Assembly (NCBI RefSeq): GCF_900100605.1
Contig: NZ_FNCN01000013.1
Coordinates: forward strand, 124,001 to 188,000
Direction of reading: 5' to 3'
DNA: 64,000 nucleotides
DNA from: Sinosporangium album
GTDB lineage: Bacteria; Actinomycetota; Actinomycetes; Streptosporangiales; Streptosporangiaceae
Shown: positions 14,887-24,036 of the stretch, in pieces
Layout of the letters: each line of letters starts with the position of its first letter
Position numbering within the stretch: position 1 is the first letter of the stretch
Notes under the pieces: model-generated
Databases searched by the model: none
The model's input: the letters and a program-made list of their open reading frames with translations, nothing else
Told to the model about the DNA's origin: nothing
Program-made: the position numbers and the translations under genes

Positions 14887-17879
14887 GCGGTGATCGGGAT
14901 GACACTATTCCCCTGTACCACGCCCGGAGAGAGCGCTCCGGCCGGGAGCCCGGCCATACCGGTCCCCCTGACGAGCGCTGGTTTCCCGCCGCGCTTGGGG
15001 AGGCGGTGGAAGCCGGTGACGCCGGTCATGTCATGCTGAGCGGGGGCCGAACCCTGTGGGTGATCGTCGGAGCGCCGGCAGATCTTTTCGTCGTCGACTC
15101 CGTACGGCATGGGCCATGGCACTTCGTCGGCCGGGCAAAGGCCGGCACCGTGATTCTCGGCTCAGCCCGCCAGACGCGGCACATGCTGGCGGCGCGTCCA
15201 GAGGCGGGCTGCAGGTTGCGCCGAGTGCCTCTGTCGCAACTTGCGCAGGCGCAGTACCGGCACATTGGAGGCGCCGGTTCGCACCCCGGACCGCACGACT
15301 GGCACACCTTGGTACAGGCGCTGGACCACGGAATCACGCTGCTGCACGACTGGGTCGAGTCCGAAGCTTCCGGCGAGACACCGATTGTATTCGGTGCCGG
15401 GCCGACGGTACGGCTGGCCGCGAACGACGTCGCCCGTGTTGGGAATGGCGTGATGTGGGCGATGATCGACTCCGGCCGGATCCGTCCGGCGGGCGCCGGC
15501 GGGCACCGGGAGCAGATGGCCGGTGACGTGCTCGCCCTGACCGCGGGCGACCGGATCAACGCGGTCTCCGACACCGAGCTGACCCTGCGCCGGACTGGTG
15601 AACTGCTGGCGGACGGCGTCCTGTGGGAATACCTCGTACGCCACCACGCCGAGTTCATGATCACCCTGGACCGGTGGGCCGAGCGGAAACGCCGAACCGC
15701 CGAGGAACGCGCCAAGGCAGGCCGTCAGGCCAGTGAGGGCGCGATGCAGCAGGCGGCCTCGATCCTGCGCGACGCCGCCCTGTCGGCGTCCCGACGCCGC
15801 CAGGGCGCCGCGGCCGGTGACGTCGACACCGCCCTGGCGATCTGCAGGGTGGTAGCCCGGGCGATCGGCGTCACGGACGTCCGGCCGCCGCCCCCCGGAT
15901 CGGCACACAGCCGCGTGGATCCGGTCACCAGGATCGCCGCGGCCTCGCGCATCCGTACCCGCCCAGTGCGTCTGGCCGACTCGTGGTGGCGGGAAGACGC
16001 CGGGCCGCTGCTCGCCTATCAGACGGAGGACGGATGCCCTGTCGCCCTGCTGTGGCGGCGAGGCGGCTACGACATCGTCCACCCGGACGGTCGTCGCCAA
16101 CGGGTCACCGAACAGATGTCGCGGGAGCTGTGCTCCGACGCGGTCATGTTCTCCCCGCCCCTGCCGCACCGCCGCATCGGCGGCGTCCAATTGTTATGGT
16201 TCGGCCTGCGAGGAAGCGGAATGGATCTGGCCCGCTTTCTGCTTGGCGGGCTCGTGGCGTTCGGACTGGGTCTGGGAATCCCCGTCCTGACCGGAGAGAT
16301 ACTCGGCGAGTACGTCCCGTCGGCCCGCACCGACCTGGTGGTGCAGGTGTGCCTGGCACTGCTCATGACCGGCGTCGTGGCGACCGCTTTCGGAATCGTC
16401 AACTCAGTGGCGATGCTTCGGCTCGAAGGCCGGCTGGACGCCACCCTCCAAGCCGCGGTGTGGGACCGATTGCTGCGACTGCCCACGTCCTTCTTCGCGA
16501 GGTACTCCACCGGCGAACTCGCCAACGCGGCACTGGGGATCAACACCATCCGGGCGCGGCTGACCGGCGTCGCCGCTGTCGTAGTGAACGCCACCATACT
16601 CGCGCTGGTCAACCTCGTTCTCCTCATCGTCTACAGCGGTCCGCTGGGCCTCGTGGCGGTGGCACTGGTGACGGTTCATGCCGCCGCCTTCGCCGCCGTC
16701 ACCATGCGGCACCTGCGGTGGCAGCGCAGACTGGTCGACGTGGAGTACGGGCTTTCCGATCAGGCGTTCCAGACCTTGCGCGGACTGCCCAAACTGCGGA
16801 TGGCGGGCGCGGAGGCCCACGCCTACGCCCGGTGGGCAGCCGCTTTCAGCGAGAGCCGTGAGCTCTCCCGCAAGGTGGAGCGCGGTCAGATCATCATCAC
16901 GGTGATCAACACGGTATCCGTTCCGGCCGGCACGTTCGTGCTGTTCCTGCTGCTCGCCGGACCGGCCGCCCAGACCATGTCCCTGGGTGATTTCCTCACC
17001 TTCCTCATGGCGTTCACCACCATGCTGACGGCGATGACGCAGGTGACGAGTGCCATCTCCTCGACCGGGGACGTGTATCCGATCTTTGAGAAGGTCAAGC
17101 CGCTCCTGGCTGAACTGCCCGAAGTCTCCGAGGCGAGCACCATACCTGAGACGCTCTCCGGCGATATCGAACTCGTGAACGTCTCCTTTAAATACGCCGA
17201 GCAAGGCCCGATTGTCCTGGACGACGTCACAGTGAAGATCAATGCCGGTGAATTCGTCGCTGTCGTCGGTCTCACCGGGTGCGGCAAGTCAACGCTGCTG
17301 CGGCTGCTCATCGGCTTCGAGAAACCGACCTCGGGCTCGGTGCGTTACGACGGCATCGACCTCGATCAGCTCGACCTCACGGAGGTCCGGCGGCAGTGCG
17401 GAGTCGTCCTGCAACACGCCCAGCCGTTCGCCGGCACAATCATGAGCAACATCTGCGGCACCGAATCGTACTCCGTCGACGAGGCGTGGGCCGCCGCCGT
17501 GGCGGCCGGTCTGGACCAGGACATCAAGCGAATGCCCATGGGCATGCACACCCTGTTAGGCGAAGGCGCCCCAGCGCTGTCCGGTGGCCAGCGTCAACGG
17601 CTCATGATCGCACAGGCCCTGATCCGGCGCCCGAAGATCCTCTTCTTCGACGAGGCGACCAGCGCCCTCGACAACGAGACCCAGGCGATCGTCGCGGAGA
17701 GCACCCGCAGACTGAAAGCGACACGTGTGGTTATCGCACACCGCCTGTCCACCATCGCGCAAGCCGACCGTGTCATCGTTCTGTCCGCTGGACGGATCGT
17801 GCAGACGGGAACCCCCGCCGAACTCATGTCCCAACGGGATGGCCTGTTTCACCGCCTCGCCCGCTCGCAGGAGATCTGA
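14883..17879 (+). CDS. Second NHLM-type ABC exporter (permease/ATPase with N-terminal extension)
   Basis: This 998-residue protein starts at GTG, overlapping the previous stop. About 430 N-terminal residues without a peptidase site resemble the extension of the second NHLM exporter subunit. A six-helix permease (residues ~440-720) and an ATPase follow, with Walker A near 796 (GLTGCGKST), signature near 898 (LSGGQRQRLMIAQ) and Walker B near 918 (ILFFDEATSALD). The two half-transporters probably form a heterodimer. It closes the coupled adaptor-exporter operon. Confidence 0.9.
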   Translation: MSGDRDDTIPLYHARRERSGREPGHTGPPDERWFPAALGEAVEAGDAGHVMLSGGRTLWVIVGAPADLFVVDSVRHGPWHFVGRAKAGTVILGSARQTRHMLAARPEAGCRLRRVPLSQLAQAQYRHIGGAGSHPGPHDWHTLVQALDHGITLLHDWVESEASGETPIVFGAGPTVRLAANDVARVGNGVMWAMIDSGRIRPAGAGGHREQMAGDVLALTAGDRINAVSDTELTLRRTGELLADGVLWEYLVRHHAEFMITLDRWAERKRRTAEERAKAGRQASEGAMQQAASILRDAALSASRRRQGAAAGDVDTALAICRVVARAIGVTDVRPPPPGSAHSRVDPVTRIAAASRIRTRPVRLADSWWREDAGPLLAYQTEDGCPVALLWRRGGYDIVHPDGRRQRVTEQMSRELCSDAVMFSPPLPHRRIGGVQLLWFGLRGSGMDLARFLLGGLVAFGLGLGIPVLTGEILGEYVPSARTDLVVQVCLALLMTGVVATAFGIVNSVAMLRLEGRLDATLQAAVWDRLLRLPTSFFARYSTGELANAALGINTIRARLTGVAAVVVNATILALVNLVLLIVYSGPLGLVAVALVTVHAAAFAAVTMRHLRWQRRLVDVEYGLSDQAFQTLRGLPKLRMAGAEAHAYARWAAAFSESRELSRKVERGQIIITVINTVSVPAGTFVLFLLLAGPAAQTMSLGDFLTFLMAFTTMLTAMTQVTSAISSTGDVYPIFEKVKPLLAELPEVSEASTIPETLSGDIELVNVSFKYAEQGPIVLDDVTVKINAGEFVAVVGLTGCGKSTLLRLLIGFEKPTSGSVRYDGIDLDQLDLTEVRRQCGVVLQHAQPFAGTIMSNICGTESYSVDEAWAAAVAAGLDQDIKRMPMGMHTLLGEGAPALSGGQRQRLMIAQALIRRPKILFFDEATSALDNETQAIVAESTRRLKATRVVIAHRLSTIAQADRVIVLSAGRIVQTGTPAELMSQRDGLFHRLARSQEI

Positions 17880-18002
17880 CCGGCGATGGGTCCTGGACCG
17901 CGCGGCATTGTTCGGCCGTGGACACGTCTGGACTGGCCGACCGGACAGAGAAGATCAAAATCCTGTTGGGACGGCCATGGGGCAGCGGGCTAACGTTACG
18001 GG

Positions 18003-18491
18003 GTGATTATCAGGGATGCCACCCATCAGGACTGGCCGGAGATCTATCCCTTTTACTCCGCGGTCATGGCGGAAGGGAGGACCTATCCCTTTCCGGAGGG
18101 GCAGACCCTCGAAGAGGCCCGGCCGTGGTGGATGGAACAGGCACCGGGGACAACCGTCGTCGCGGTCGGCGACGGTGCCATCGTCGGCTCGGCCAAAATG
18201 GGCCCCAACCGGCCCGGACGGGGCTCGCATGTGGCGACCGCGTCTTTCCTGGTCGATCCCGGGCACCAGGGGAGGGGCATAGGCCGGGCTCTGGGGCGGC
18301 ACGTGCTCGACTGGTGCCGCGCCGAAGGGTTCCACGGCATCCAGTTCAACGCGGTGGTCGAGTCGAACCACCGAGCCGTCCACCTCTGGCGTTCCCTCGG
18401 CTTCGATGTGATCGGCACCGTTCCCGAAGCGTTCGAGCACCCAGACGAGGGCCTCGTCGGCTTGCACATCATGTATCAGCGCTTGAAGTGA
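18003..18491 (+). CDS. GNAT family N-acetyltransferase
   Basis: This 162-residue GNAT protein has the acetyl-CoA loop PGHQGRGIGRALGRHVLDWC and the C-terminal SNHRAVHLWRSLGFDVIGTV motif seen in phosphinothricin-acetyltransferase-like members. It starts at GTG 18003. It lies 123 bp after the exporter operon and may be independent. Its 3' end overlaps a convergent methyltransferase remnant by 23 bp. Confidence 0.85.
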   Translation: MIIRDATHQDWPEIYPFYSAVMAEGRTYPFPEGQTLEEARPWWMEQAPGTTVVAVGDGAIVGSAKMGPNRPGRGSHVATASFLVDPGHQGRGIGRALGRHVLDWCRAEGFHGIQFNAVVESNHRAVHLWRSLGFDVIGTVPEAFEHPDEGLVGLHIMYQRLK

Positions 18492-18837
18492 CGGCCGCCA
18501 GCAGACGCCTCCCCTCGTCCGGGAGCCTGCCGCCCCGTGGCAGCCAGAGCCTGCCATTGTCGAGGTGAGGTGCTTCAGCATCAGCAACGCCTCGGTGGTA
18601 CGGTCCACACCCACCTGCTTGCCCTTCTCCGTAGAACGTTCGGGCACGCTGGACCTTGATGGGGTCGTGGTCGATGCCGACCGCTATGGCGTGGTGGCAG
18701 GCGGTGAGGTGGGCGAGGTTGTGTCCGCTGCCGCAACCGAGTTCGACAACCTGCCTGCCCTCCACATCGCCGAAGACTGTCGGCGGAGGGCCGATGCCTG
18801 CGGCGCGGGTCCATTCGAACCGGTCGCGGACGGTCAG
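18469..18837 (-). pseudogene. Truncated class I SAM methyltransferase
   Basis: The frame (122 codons) begins at a CTG overlapping the phosphotransferase stop (CTGA) and shows RDRFEW followed by motif I (VVELGCGSGHNLAHLTACHH) and GIDHDPIKVQRAR. It then loses any family likeness and stops, at less than half the usual ~250 residues. The CTG sits where an ATG of an ATGA overlap would be expected. The C-terminal catalytic part is missing, so the gene is judged non-functional. Confidence 0.6.
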
Positions 18838-19736
18838 GCTCGCAGGAGGAGTGCGGCTTCGGTGAGGTGGCGGGAGATCGCGGAGATCCATGCGTCTTCG
18901 GCTCCTTCGGCCCACCCGATCGTGAGCTGTTGGGTGAACCAGTCGGCCACCCAGACGCGGTGCCAGCCGAGAGCCCAGCGGGCCGGGCTCAAGCCGCCCC
19001 GGCCGGCCGCTGCCTCCTCGGGGCCGCCTGCGGCGATGTAGGAGGTGATGAGCTCGCTGAGCTTGGCCGGGTCGGGAGCGTCGATTGTGCCGTGCCAAGA
19101 TGCCAGGTCGAGAAGGCCCGGCCCGCGGAAGGCTCGGGCGAAGTCGAGCAGGTATGTTTCGTTCTCGGTGACGTAGATCGAGGTCGGGTGCCATTCGGAG
19201 TGGCAGAGGCCGAACGGTGCGAGTTCGGCTCTGGCGGCGCGGGCGTCGGCCACTTTCGTGAGAGCGTGCGCTGTCTCGGTGAGGAGGCCGAGGTCACTCC
19301 TGCCTCGGTCATGCCGGGTGAGGCGTGTGCGGATCTTCTCGGGCATCGCCGCGAGTCCCTGCTCATCGAGGACCGGCAGGTCCTTGGTGTCGGTGACGGC
19401 GTGGACGCGGACGGCCAGAGCCGCTCCTTCGGCATCGGTCGCCTCGCGCTCCGTCGGACCGAGGTCGATCAGCAGCATTCCCAGCAGCTCGGGTGGGTGG
19501 GAGATCGCGAGGCGTGCGGGGACGGGCAGGCCGCCGTCTTCGGCGACGGCCAGGGCGTGATGTTCGGCGGCGAAGGGGCCTTCGGCGTACTTGAACACCA
19601 CCGAGGTGCCGTCGGCCAGGTGAAGGCGTTCCACGCCCGAGCGTGCCCAGACACGGACCTCCTCGCGTTCGGCCGGCCCCTGTCCGAGGTCGTCCAGCAG
19701 CCGGGCGAGCAGGGCGTCTACCTCGATGGTGTCCAA
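18834..19736 (-). CDS. Phosphotransferase of the aminoglycoside-kinase-like fold
   Basis: This 300-residue protein has the APH-like catalytic region GLCHSEWHPTSIYV and the metal-binding LLDFARAFRGPGLLDLASW. The HxD catalytic loop reads HSE and the usual second DxD reads DFA, a variant seen in a group of actinobacterial phosphotransferases, so activity towards aminoglycosides should not be assumed. It sits between two gene remnants, as if it were the surviving member of a larger operon. Confidence 0.75.
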   Translation of the reverse strand: MDTIEVDALLARLLDDLGQGPAEREEVRVWARSGVERLHLADGTSVVFKYAEGPFAAEHHALAVAEDGGLPVPARLAISHPPELLGMLLIDLGPTEREATDAEGAALAVRVHAVTDTKDLPVLDEQGLAAMPEKIRTRLTRHDRGRSDLGLLTETAHALTKVADARAARAELAPFGLCHSEWHPTSIYVTENETYLLDFARAFRGPGLLDLASWHGTIDAPDPAKLSELITSYIAAGGPEEAAAGRGGLSPARWALGWHRVWVADWFTQQLTIGWAEGAEDAWISAISRHLTEAALLLRA

Positions 19737-19751
19737 GATCCTTGGCCTTCC

Positions 19752-19989
19752 TTATCGAGCGGTGGGGACGCGGCAGGCTTCGACGGCCGCGATCCAACTG
19801 TCCTTCATGGCGGACAGCTCGGCGCGGAACCGCTCCAGCGGAGCACCGTAGGGGACGACCGCGCCGCCGGTCTGGTTCGGGACGGACTGGCAACCGTGCA
19901 CGAGCCGCCCACCGAGCGCCGTGCCGAAGAAGCTCTCATCCAGGGCACACTCGACTGGCTCCCCAGAGCCAAAGGATGACGGCTCCTAG
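19752..19989 (-). pseudogene. 5'-truncated remnant of an unrecognised gene
   Basis: Reading on the minus strand to the TAA at 19752-19754 gives a protein-like tail (ESFFGTALGGRLVHGCQSVP, then VVPYGAPLERFRAELSAMKD and SWIAAVEACRVPTAR) with normal codon bias. An in-frame TAG lies ~76 codons upstream, and there is no start with a ribosome site. It ends 16 bp before the phosphotransferase start, the spacing of an upstream operon gene whose 5' part was lost. Confidence 0.5.
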
Positions 19990-20002
19990 AAACAGCCGGA
20001 CA

Positions 20003-21072
20003 TCATTCGAGGAAGAGTGGCTCTCCTTGGACTGATCTCAGTCGCCCGATCTGCTTGTCGAGATTCCGTATCTGGATCGAGCCCGTGCCGAACGCCTCCG
20101 TCAGAAGCGGACGGACGGCTTCGAATTCCGCTATCGCTTCGTCCAGGTATCCGGACGCCGCGAGCATCTGCGCGATGACGAAGCGTGATTCTCGGATCCG
20201 CTCTGCAGTGTCGTCGTCCGCTGCGGGGTTGGCGTTGACGGCGTTGCCCACGTAGAAACGCAGGTGGGGCAGGGCCTTGTCCGGCTTGCCGATCTCGGCG
20301 TATGCGTGACCTGCGTGATATGAGCAGTCGAGGACGTAGAAGTCGTTCTGGGAAAGACGCTTGCGGTAGTCACGTCCGACGACGTCGAACAGCGAGGCCG
20401 CCCGAGTGTACTCCCCGGCGTAGAACAGCGCGGCGGCCAGGAAGTGCCGCAGCCGCAAGTCCAGGAACGAGTCCTCGGCACGGGCGACGCCGTCCTCTAG
20501 GAGACGGATTGCCTCGGATGGATGGTCGTTCTCCAGGAGGACCTGGACGTTGGCTCGCAACTCCTCGAATTCGTCTTCGGTGAGCTTGTCCTGGCAGGTG
20601 CCCCGCTCCTGACGCTTGGCCGGAGTCAGTAGTGGCCGCCGGAATGGACGGGTCGGGTCACGGTTCTCGTCGAAGTTCCCCGCCCCACCGTCTGGTCCGC
20701 CCGGCACTGTGACGAACGGGAGGAGTTCCTCGTAGACGGCCTCCGCCGAGGGCCGAGCCGCCGGCTGCTTCGCCATCATCGACGACACCAGCGCATCGAG
20801 TTCCGCCGGGATGTCCGGGCGGCGCGCCCGTACCGACGGTGCCGCCGTCTGGAGGTGGTGGAAGCGCATAGGTCTGTCGGTGGTGCCGTGGAACGGCACG
20901 TCACCGGTGAGCAGCTCGAACAGCAGGCAGCCGAGCGAGTAGACGTCCGAGGCGGAGGCCACGGCCTGGCTGATGGACTGCTCTGGCGACATGTACGGTG
21001 GGGTGCCGATGGTCCGGTCCACCTGGGTGAGCCTTGGAAGTGCCCCCGCACCGCGCAGGATCGCGATGCCAG
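20003..21072 (-). pseudogene. Ser/Thr protein kinase lacking its N-lobe (5'-truncated) with C-terminal TPR region
   Basis: The frame opens at GIAILRGAGALPRLTQVDRT, just where the DFG motif should be, with an in-frame TGA immediately upstream. The activation loop and P+1 region (TIGTPPYMSPEQ), the APE-region aspartate (ASDVYSLGCLLFELLTG) and helices to ARPSAEAVYEELLPF are intact. A ~180-residue TPR-like helical part follows (AEIGKPDKALPHLRFYV). ATP-binding lysine, HRD and DFG are all missing, so it cannot be a kinase. An ATG at 21022 could still give a 339-residue fragment. Confidence 0.75.
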
Positions 21073-21081
21073 TTCATCTGC

Positions 21082-21441
21082 GTGAAGAAGGCCGAAGCGA
21101 CCGCCGAGCTGAACCACCTCTTCGCGCAGGGCCGGGTCGCCATGGAAACCCTGCGCTTCGACCCCGAGGCCCAGGAGAAGTTCCTTGCCAAGGTCGACAG
21201 GCTCGCCCCGGGCCACCCTCTGGATAGAACGTTCAGGTCGCTGACCCTGGTTTACGGCATCCTGCTCAAGGACGGGGTGCCGCTGACCCCGGCTTCCCTG
21301 TTCGCATTCGCGAAGGTCTCGCTGCTGCACGCGGTGACCGCTCTGGAGGGGATGGGCGTGCGCGTGGAGATCGTCTCCATCTCCCGGACCTCGGTCACTG
21401 GGATGGTCACGTCAGAGGGACGGGCAGACGCGTCTTCCTGA
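21082..21441 (+). CDS. Hypothetical protein fragment of unknown family
   Basis: From GTG 21082 the frame encodes 119 residues with genome-typical codon bias (AELNHLFAQGRVAMETLRFD, LTLVYGILLKDGVPLTPASL, VTALEGMGVRVEIVSISRTS). No ribosome site precedes the GTG and it abuts the kinase break point at ~21072, so it is probably the 3' part of a gene joined there by deletion. I do not recognise the family. Confidence 0.4.
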   Translation: MKKAEATAELNHLFAQGRVAMETLRFDPEAQEKFLAKVDRLAPGHPLDRTFRSLTLVYGILLKDGVPLTPASLFAFAKVSLLHAVTALEGMGVRVEIVSISRTSVTGMVTSEGRADASS

Positions 21442-21470
21442 CGGTCGCCAACCCGTCGCGCAGCTTGTAC

Positions 21471-21705
21471 GTCACCGTGGTAGGCGAAGCGGCTGCCGCC
21501 TTGGGCGAGCAGGTCCAGCAGCCGCCAGACAGCGGCGGACGGGCGGCCGTTGACGCACAGCAGCGGTGCGCAGTCGGCGCCGAGTTGGTCGGCCGCCGCT
21601 GCGACGACGACGGGGTTTTCGCATAGCCGTACGGCTCCCGCGGGCATGGCGGCGTCGTGCCGCCGGAGCTGGCGCAGGGTGAGCCGTTCCAGCTCGGTGA
21701 CGCTT
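21471..21705 (-). pseudogene. Remnant of a TIGR02679/DUF2399 (Wadjet JetD-like) protein
   Basis: The minus-strand frame reads ELERLTLRQLRRH, then AVRLCENPVVVAAAADQLGA, then APLLCVNGRPSAAVWRLLDL, and RFAYHGD, the conserved core of TIGR02679 proteins, which hold a toprim-like DUF2399 domain. It stops resembling the family right after YHGD, where the family continues with a catalytic Asp segment. TIGR02679 proteins are the JetD nuclease subunits of one Wadjet anti-plasmid type. JetA, JetB and JetC are absent. Upstream sequence to 22049 is open but shows no likeness. Confidence 0.55.
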
Positions 21706-22080
21706 TCGCTGCGCCGCTTCGCCAGGTCCTGGCTGTCGCGGCGCGCCCGTGGGAGGTCGGCCTCCCACCTTTCGGCGATCGCCAGGCGGGAGAGGCCGAA
21801 CGGGTGCGCGATTTCCGCCGCCTGATCGCGCTGGGATGGTTCCTGCAACTCGGCCCCGATGGACCGGCGACGCCCCACAACCCTGTCGGCACCCTGGAAT
21901 GCCAGGCCGACAGGGTCCTTCAGCTGCTCGGGTGATTCCGCGCCAACGCAGGACGCCAAGAGCCACCAGCCGAGACACGCTCCCCCGTCCTTCGGTGGCG
22001 GGGACCGAGGAGGGGATCTCCTTTTAAGGACGCCCGCACGCCTTGTCAACAGAATGAAAGTCGCCCGGTTCAGGGGTTCC

Positions 22081-22093
22081 TGTCAGTCTGACA
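22081..22093. promoter_or_regulatory. Perfect palindrome in the Nudix-regulator promoter
   Basis: TGTCAG-T-CTGACA is a perfect 6-1-6 palindrome 18 bp before the GTG start of the NrtR-like gene. Its position fits an autoregulatory operator. Confidence 0.5.
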
Positions 22094-22111
22094 AGAAGCT
22101 AGGGTGGGCGT

Positions 22112-22849
22112 GTGGATGACGACCATTGGAAGCCGCCGAGTGTGCTGCTCGCAGTCGACTTGGTGATCCTGACCTTGCGTGGCGCGTCCTTGCATGTCCT
22201 GCTCGTCGAACGTGGAGTCGAGCCCTATCTGGGAGCTCTGGCCCTGCCGGGAGGCTTCCTCCGCGATCAGGGGGAGGACATCACGGCAGCGGCCCGGCGG
22301 GAGCTGTCGGAAGAGGCCGGGCTGCTGGATGCGCCGCATCTGGAGACCTTGGGGGTGTACGGCGAGCCGGGGCGCGATCCGCGTGGGCGGGTGGTGTCGG
22401 TGGCCTATTTGGCGATCGCGCCGCGTCTGCCGGAGCCGGTGGCCGGCACGGATGCGGCCGGGGCGTGCTGGAAACCCGTGGAGCAGGTGTTGTCCGCAGG
22501 TGTGGAGCTGGCGTTCGACCACCGGCGAATCCTGGTGGACGGCGTGGAACGTGCCCGCGCCAAGCTGGAGCATTCGCCGCTCGCGACGGCGTTCTGCGGT
22601 GACACCTTCACGATCTCGGAGCTCCAGCAGGTCTACGAGGCGGTGTGGGGGGTCAAGCTCGATCCCCGGAACTTCTACCGCAAGGTTCAGAGTGCCCGCG
22701 GTTTCATCGTGGCGGTCGGCCCCACACGACGAACAGAGAACGGTCGCCCCGCCCGCCTTTTTACGGCGGGTCCGCTTCACGTGCTGCATCCTCCGATGGT
22801 CCGCACGGCCCAAGCCGTATGTGAAGACCCGGAGGGCCCGGCAGCCTAG
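22112..22849 (+). CDS. NrtR-like Nudix protein with C-terminal winged helix
   Basis: This 245-residue protein has a Nudix box near residues 47-72 (ALPGGFLRDQGEDITAAARR followed by ELSEEAGL), with one extra residue in the loop before the first box Glu. A C-terminal winged-helix domain follows (FTISELQQVYEAVWGVKLDP, RNFYRKVQSARGF). This layout is that of NrtR-type regulators, which sense ADP-ribose or NAD-related nucleotides through an often inactive Nudix domain. It is 26 bp upstream of the nucleosidase-fold gene, suggesting that nucleotide state and that gene pair are linked. Confidence 0.83.
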   Translation: MDDDHWKPPSVLLAVDLVILTLRGASLHVLLVERGVEPYLGALALPGGFLRDQGEDITAAARRELSEEAGLLDAPHLETLGVYGEPGRDPRGRVVSVAYLAIAPRLPEPVAGTDAAGACWKPVEQVLSAGVELAFDHRRILVDGVERARAKLEHSPLATAFCGDTFTISELQQVYEAVWGVKLDPRNFYRKVQSARGFIVAVGPTRRTENGRPARLFTAGPLHVLHPPMVRTAQAVCEDPEGPAA

Positions 22850-22875
22850 ATCATGCCTACGGGAGGCGTGAACTC

Positions 22876-24036
22876 TTGAACGAACGCCCCATCGTGATTC
22901 TCACAGCGCTGGATCTGGAGTATCAGGCCGTTCGGAAGTATCTGGCCGAGCCGCGACTTCATCGCCACCGCGCCGGTACGCGATTCGAGGTCGGTGAGTT
23001 TGCGGACGGCAGGTGCCGAGCGGTTCTGGGACTGGTCGGAAAGGGAAACCAGCCCGCGGCGGTGATCGCTGAGCGGGCCATCAATGAGTTCGATCCGTTC
23101 GCGCTGCTGTTCGTGGGCATCGCCGGTGCTCTCTGGCCTGACATCGGTTTGGGCGATGTGGTGGTGGCGACCCATGTGTACGCCTACCACGGGGGCACCA
23201 GCGAGGACGACGGATTCAAGGCGCGCCCGCGCGTGTGGGAGATCTCGCATGCGCCGGATCAGATCGCGCGCCACCTCTACCGGAGCGGTTCCTGGACCCG
23301 GCGGCTCGCCGACGGCGCAGCCGTACCAGGTGTGCGTTTCGGACCGATCGCGGCCGGTGAGGTCGTGCAGGATTCCGCGATCTCCGCTCATGCTCAGTGG
23401 GTCCGCCAGACCTACAACGACGCGTTGGCGATCGAGATGGAGGCGGCCGGTGTGGCGCAGGCCGGCCATCTGAACAGGTCACTGCCGGTGGTCGTGGTGC
23501 GTGGCATCAGCGATCGGGCCGACGGCACCAAGGTGGCCACCGACGGCAGGGGGTGGCAGGCGGACGCGGTGGCGAACGCCGCCGCGTTCGCCACCGCCCT
23601 CGCCGAAGAACTGGCACGGGAACCACACGATGGCCGGTCCGCCGGGGTGGCGGGAAAGGCGGAGGGCGAAACGATGACGGAGAGCGTCAGGAACGTCGCC
23701 GACGGATACGCGCGCGTGGGTGTGCAGGCCGGGCGCATCTACGGCAATGTGTCGATCGGACATCAGCCGGAGGCCGTTCTCGACTGGGCCGCGCAGTTGG
23801 CCGATCTCCGCGACAGGCTCGCAAAGGCGCATGCGTCCGGGGAAGTGGACGACGCTACCTGTGCGGCCGCGGAGGAGGAGATGATCGTCGTCGCCGAGTC
23901 CTTGGGGGCGAGCGCGAAGTCCGGTAAGGACAGGGCTCTGGTCGCGCTCAAGAGGCTGCGCGGTCTGCTGCTGGATGTGGTCGGCCTGGCGGCGGCGGTG
24001 ACATCGGTCATCGCCGCGGTTCGGGGCGAGTTATGA
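22876..24036 (+). CDS. MTA/SAH-nucleosidase-fold protein with motif-bearing C-terminal tail
   Basis: Residues 5-245 of the 386 form a PNP/UDP-phosphorylase superfamily domain: ILTALDLEYQAV, LFVGIAGALWPDIGLGDVVV, the ribose-binding E187-M188-E189 (IEMEAAG) and catalytic Asp213 (RGISDRADG). A short motif RVGVQAGRIYGNVSIG (280-295) follows, then a helical tail ending in a hydrophobic stretch (LLLDVVGLAAAVTSVIAAV). The start is TTG with GGGAGG nine nucleotides upstream. Such domains serve as (d)ATP-consuming effectors in several immune systems. Its stop overlaps the ATG of the membrane partner (ATGA). Confidence 0.82.
   Translation: MNERPIVILTALDLEYQAVRKYLAEPRLHRHRAGTRFEVGEFADGRCRAVLGLVGKGNQPAAVIAERAINEFDPFALLFVGIAGALWPDIGLGDVVVATHVYAYHGGTSEDDGFKARPRVWEISHAPDQIARHLYRSGSWTRRLADGAAVPGVRFGPIAAGEVVQDSAISAHAQWVRQTYNDALAIEMEAAGVAQAGHLNRSLPVVVVRGISDRADGTKVATDGRGWQADAVANAAAFATALAEELAREPHDGRSAGVAGKAEGETMTESVRNVADGYARVGVQAGRIYGNVSIGHQPEAVLDWAAQLADLRDRLAKAHASGEVDDATCAAAEEEMIVVAESLGASAKSGKDRALVALKRLRGLLLDVVGLAAAVTSVIAAVRGEL

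Noticed and set aside
18834-19736. Aminoglycoside resistance kinase
   Set aside because: Catalytic HxD and DxD positions are altered (HSE, DFA) and the relatives are a general phosphotransferase group.
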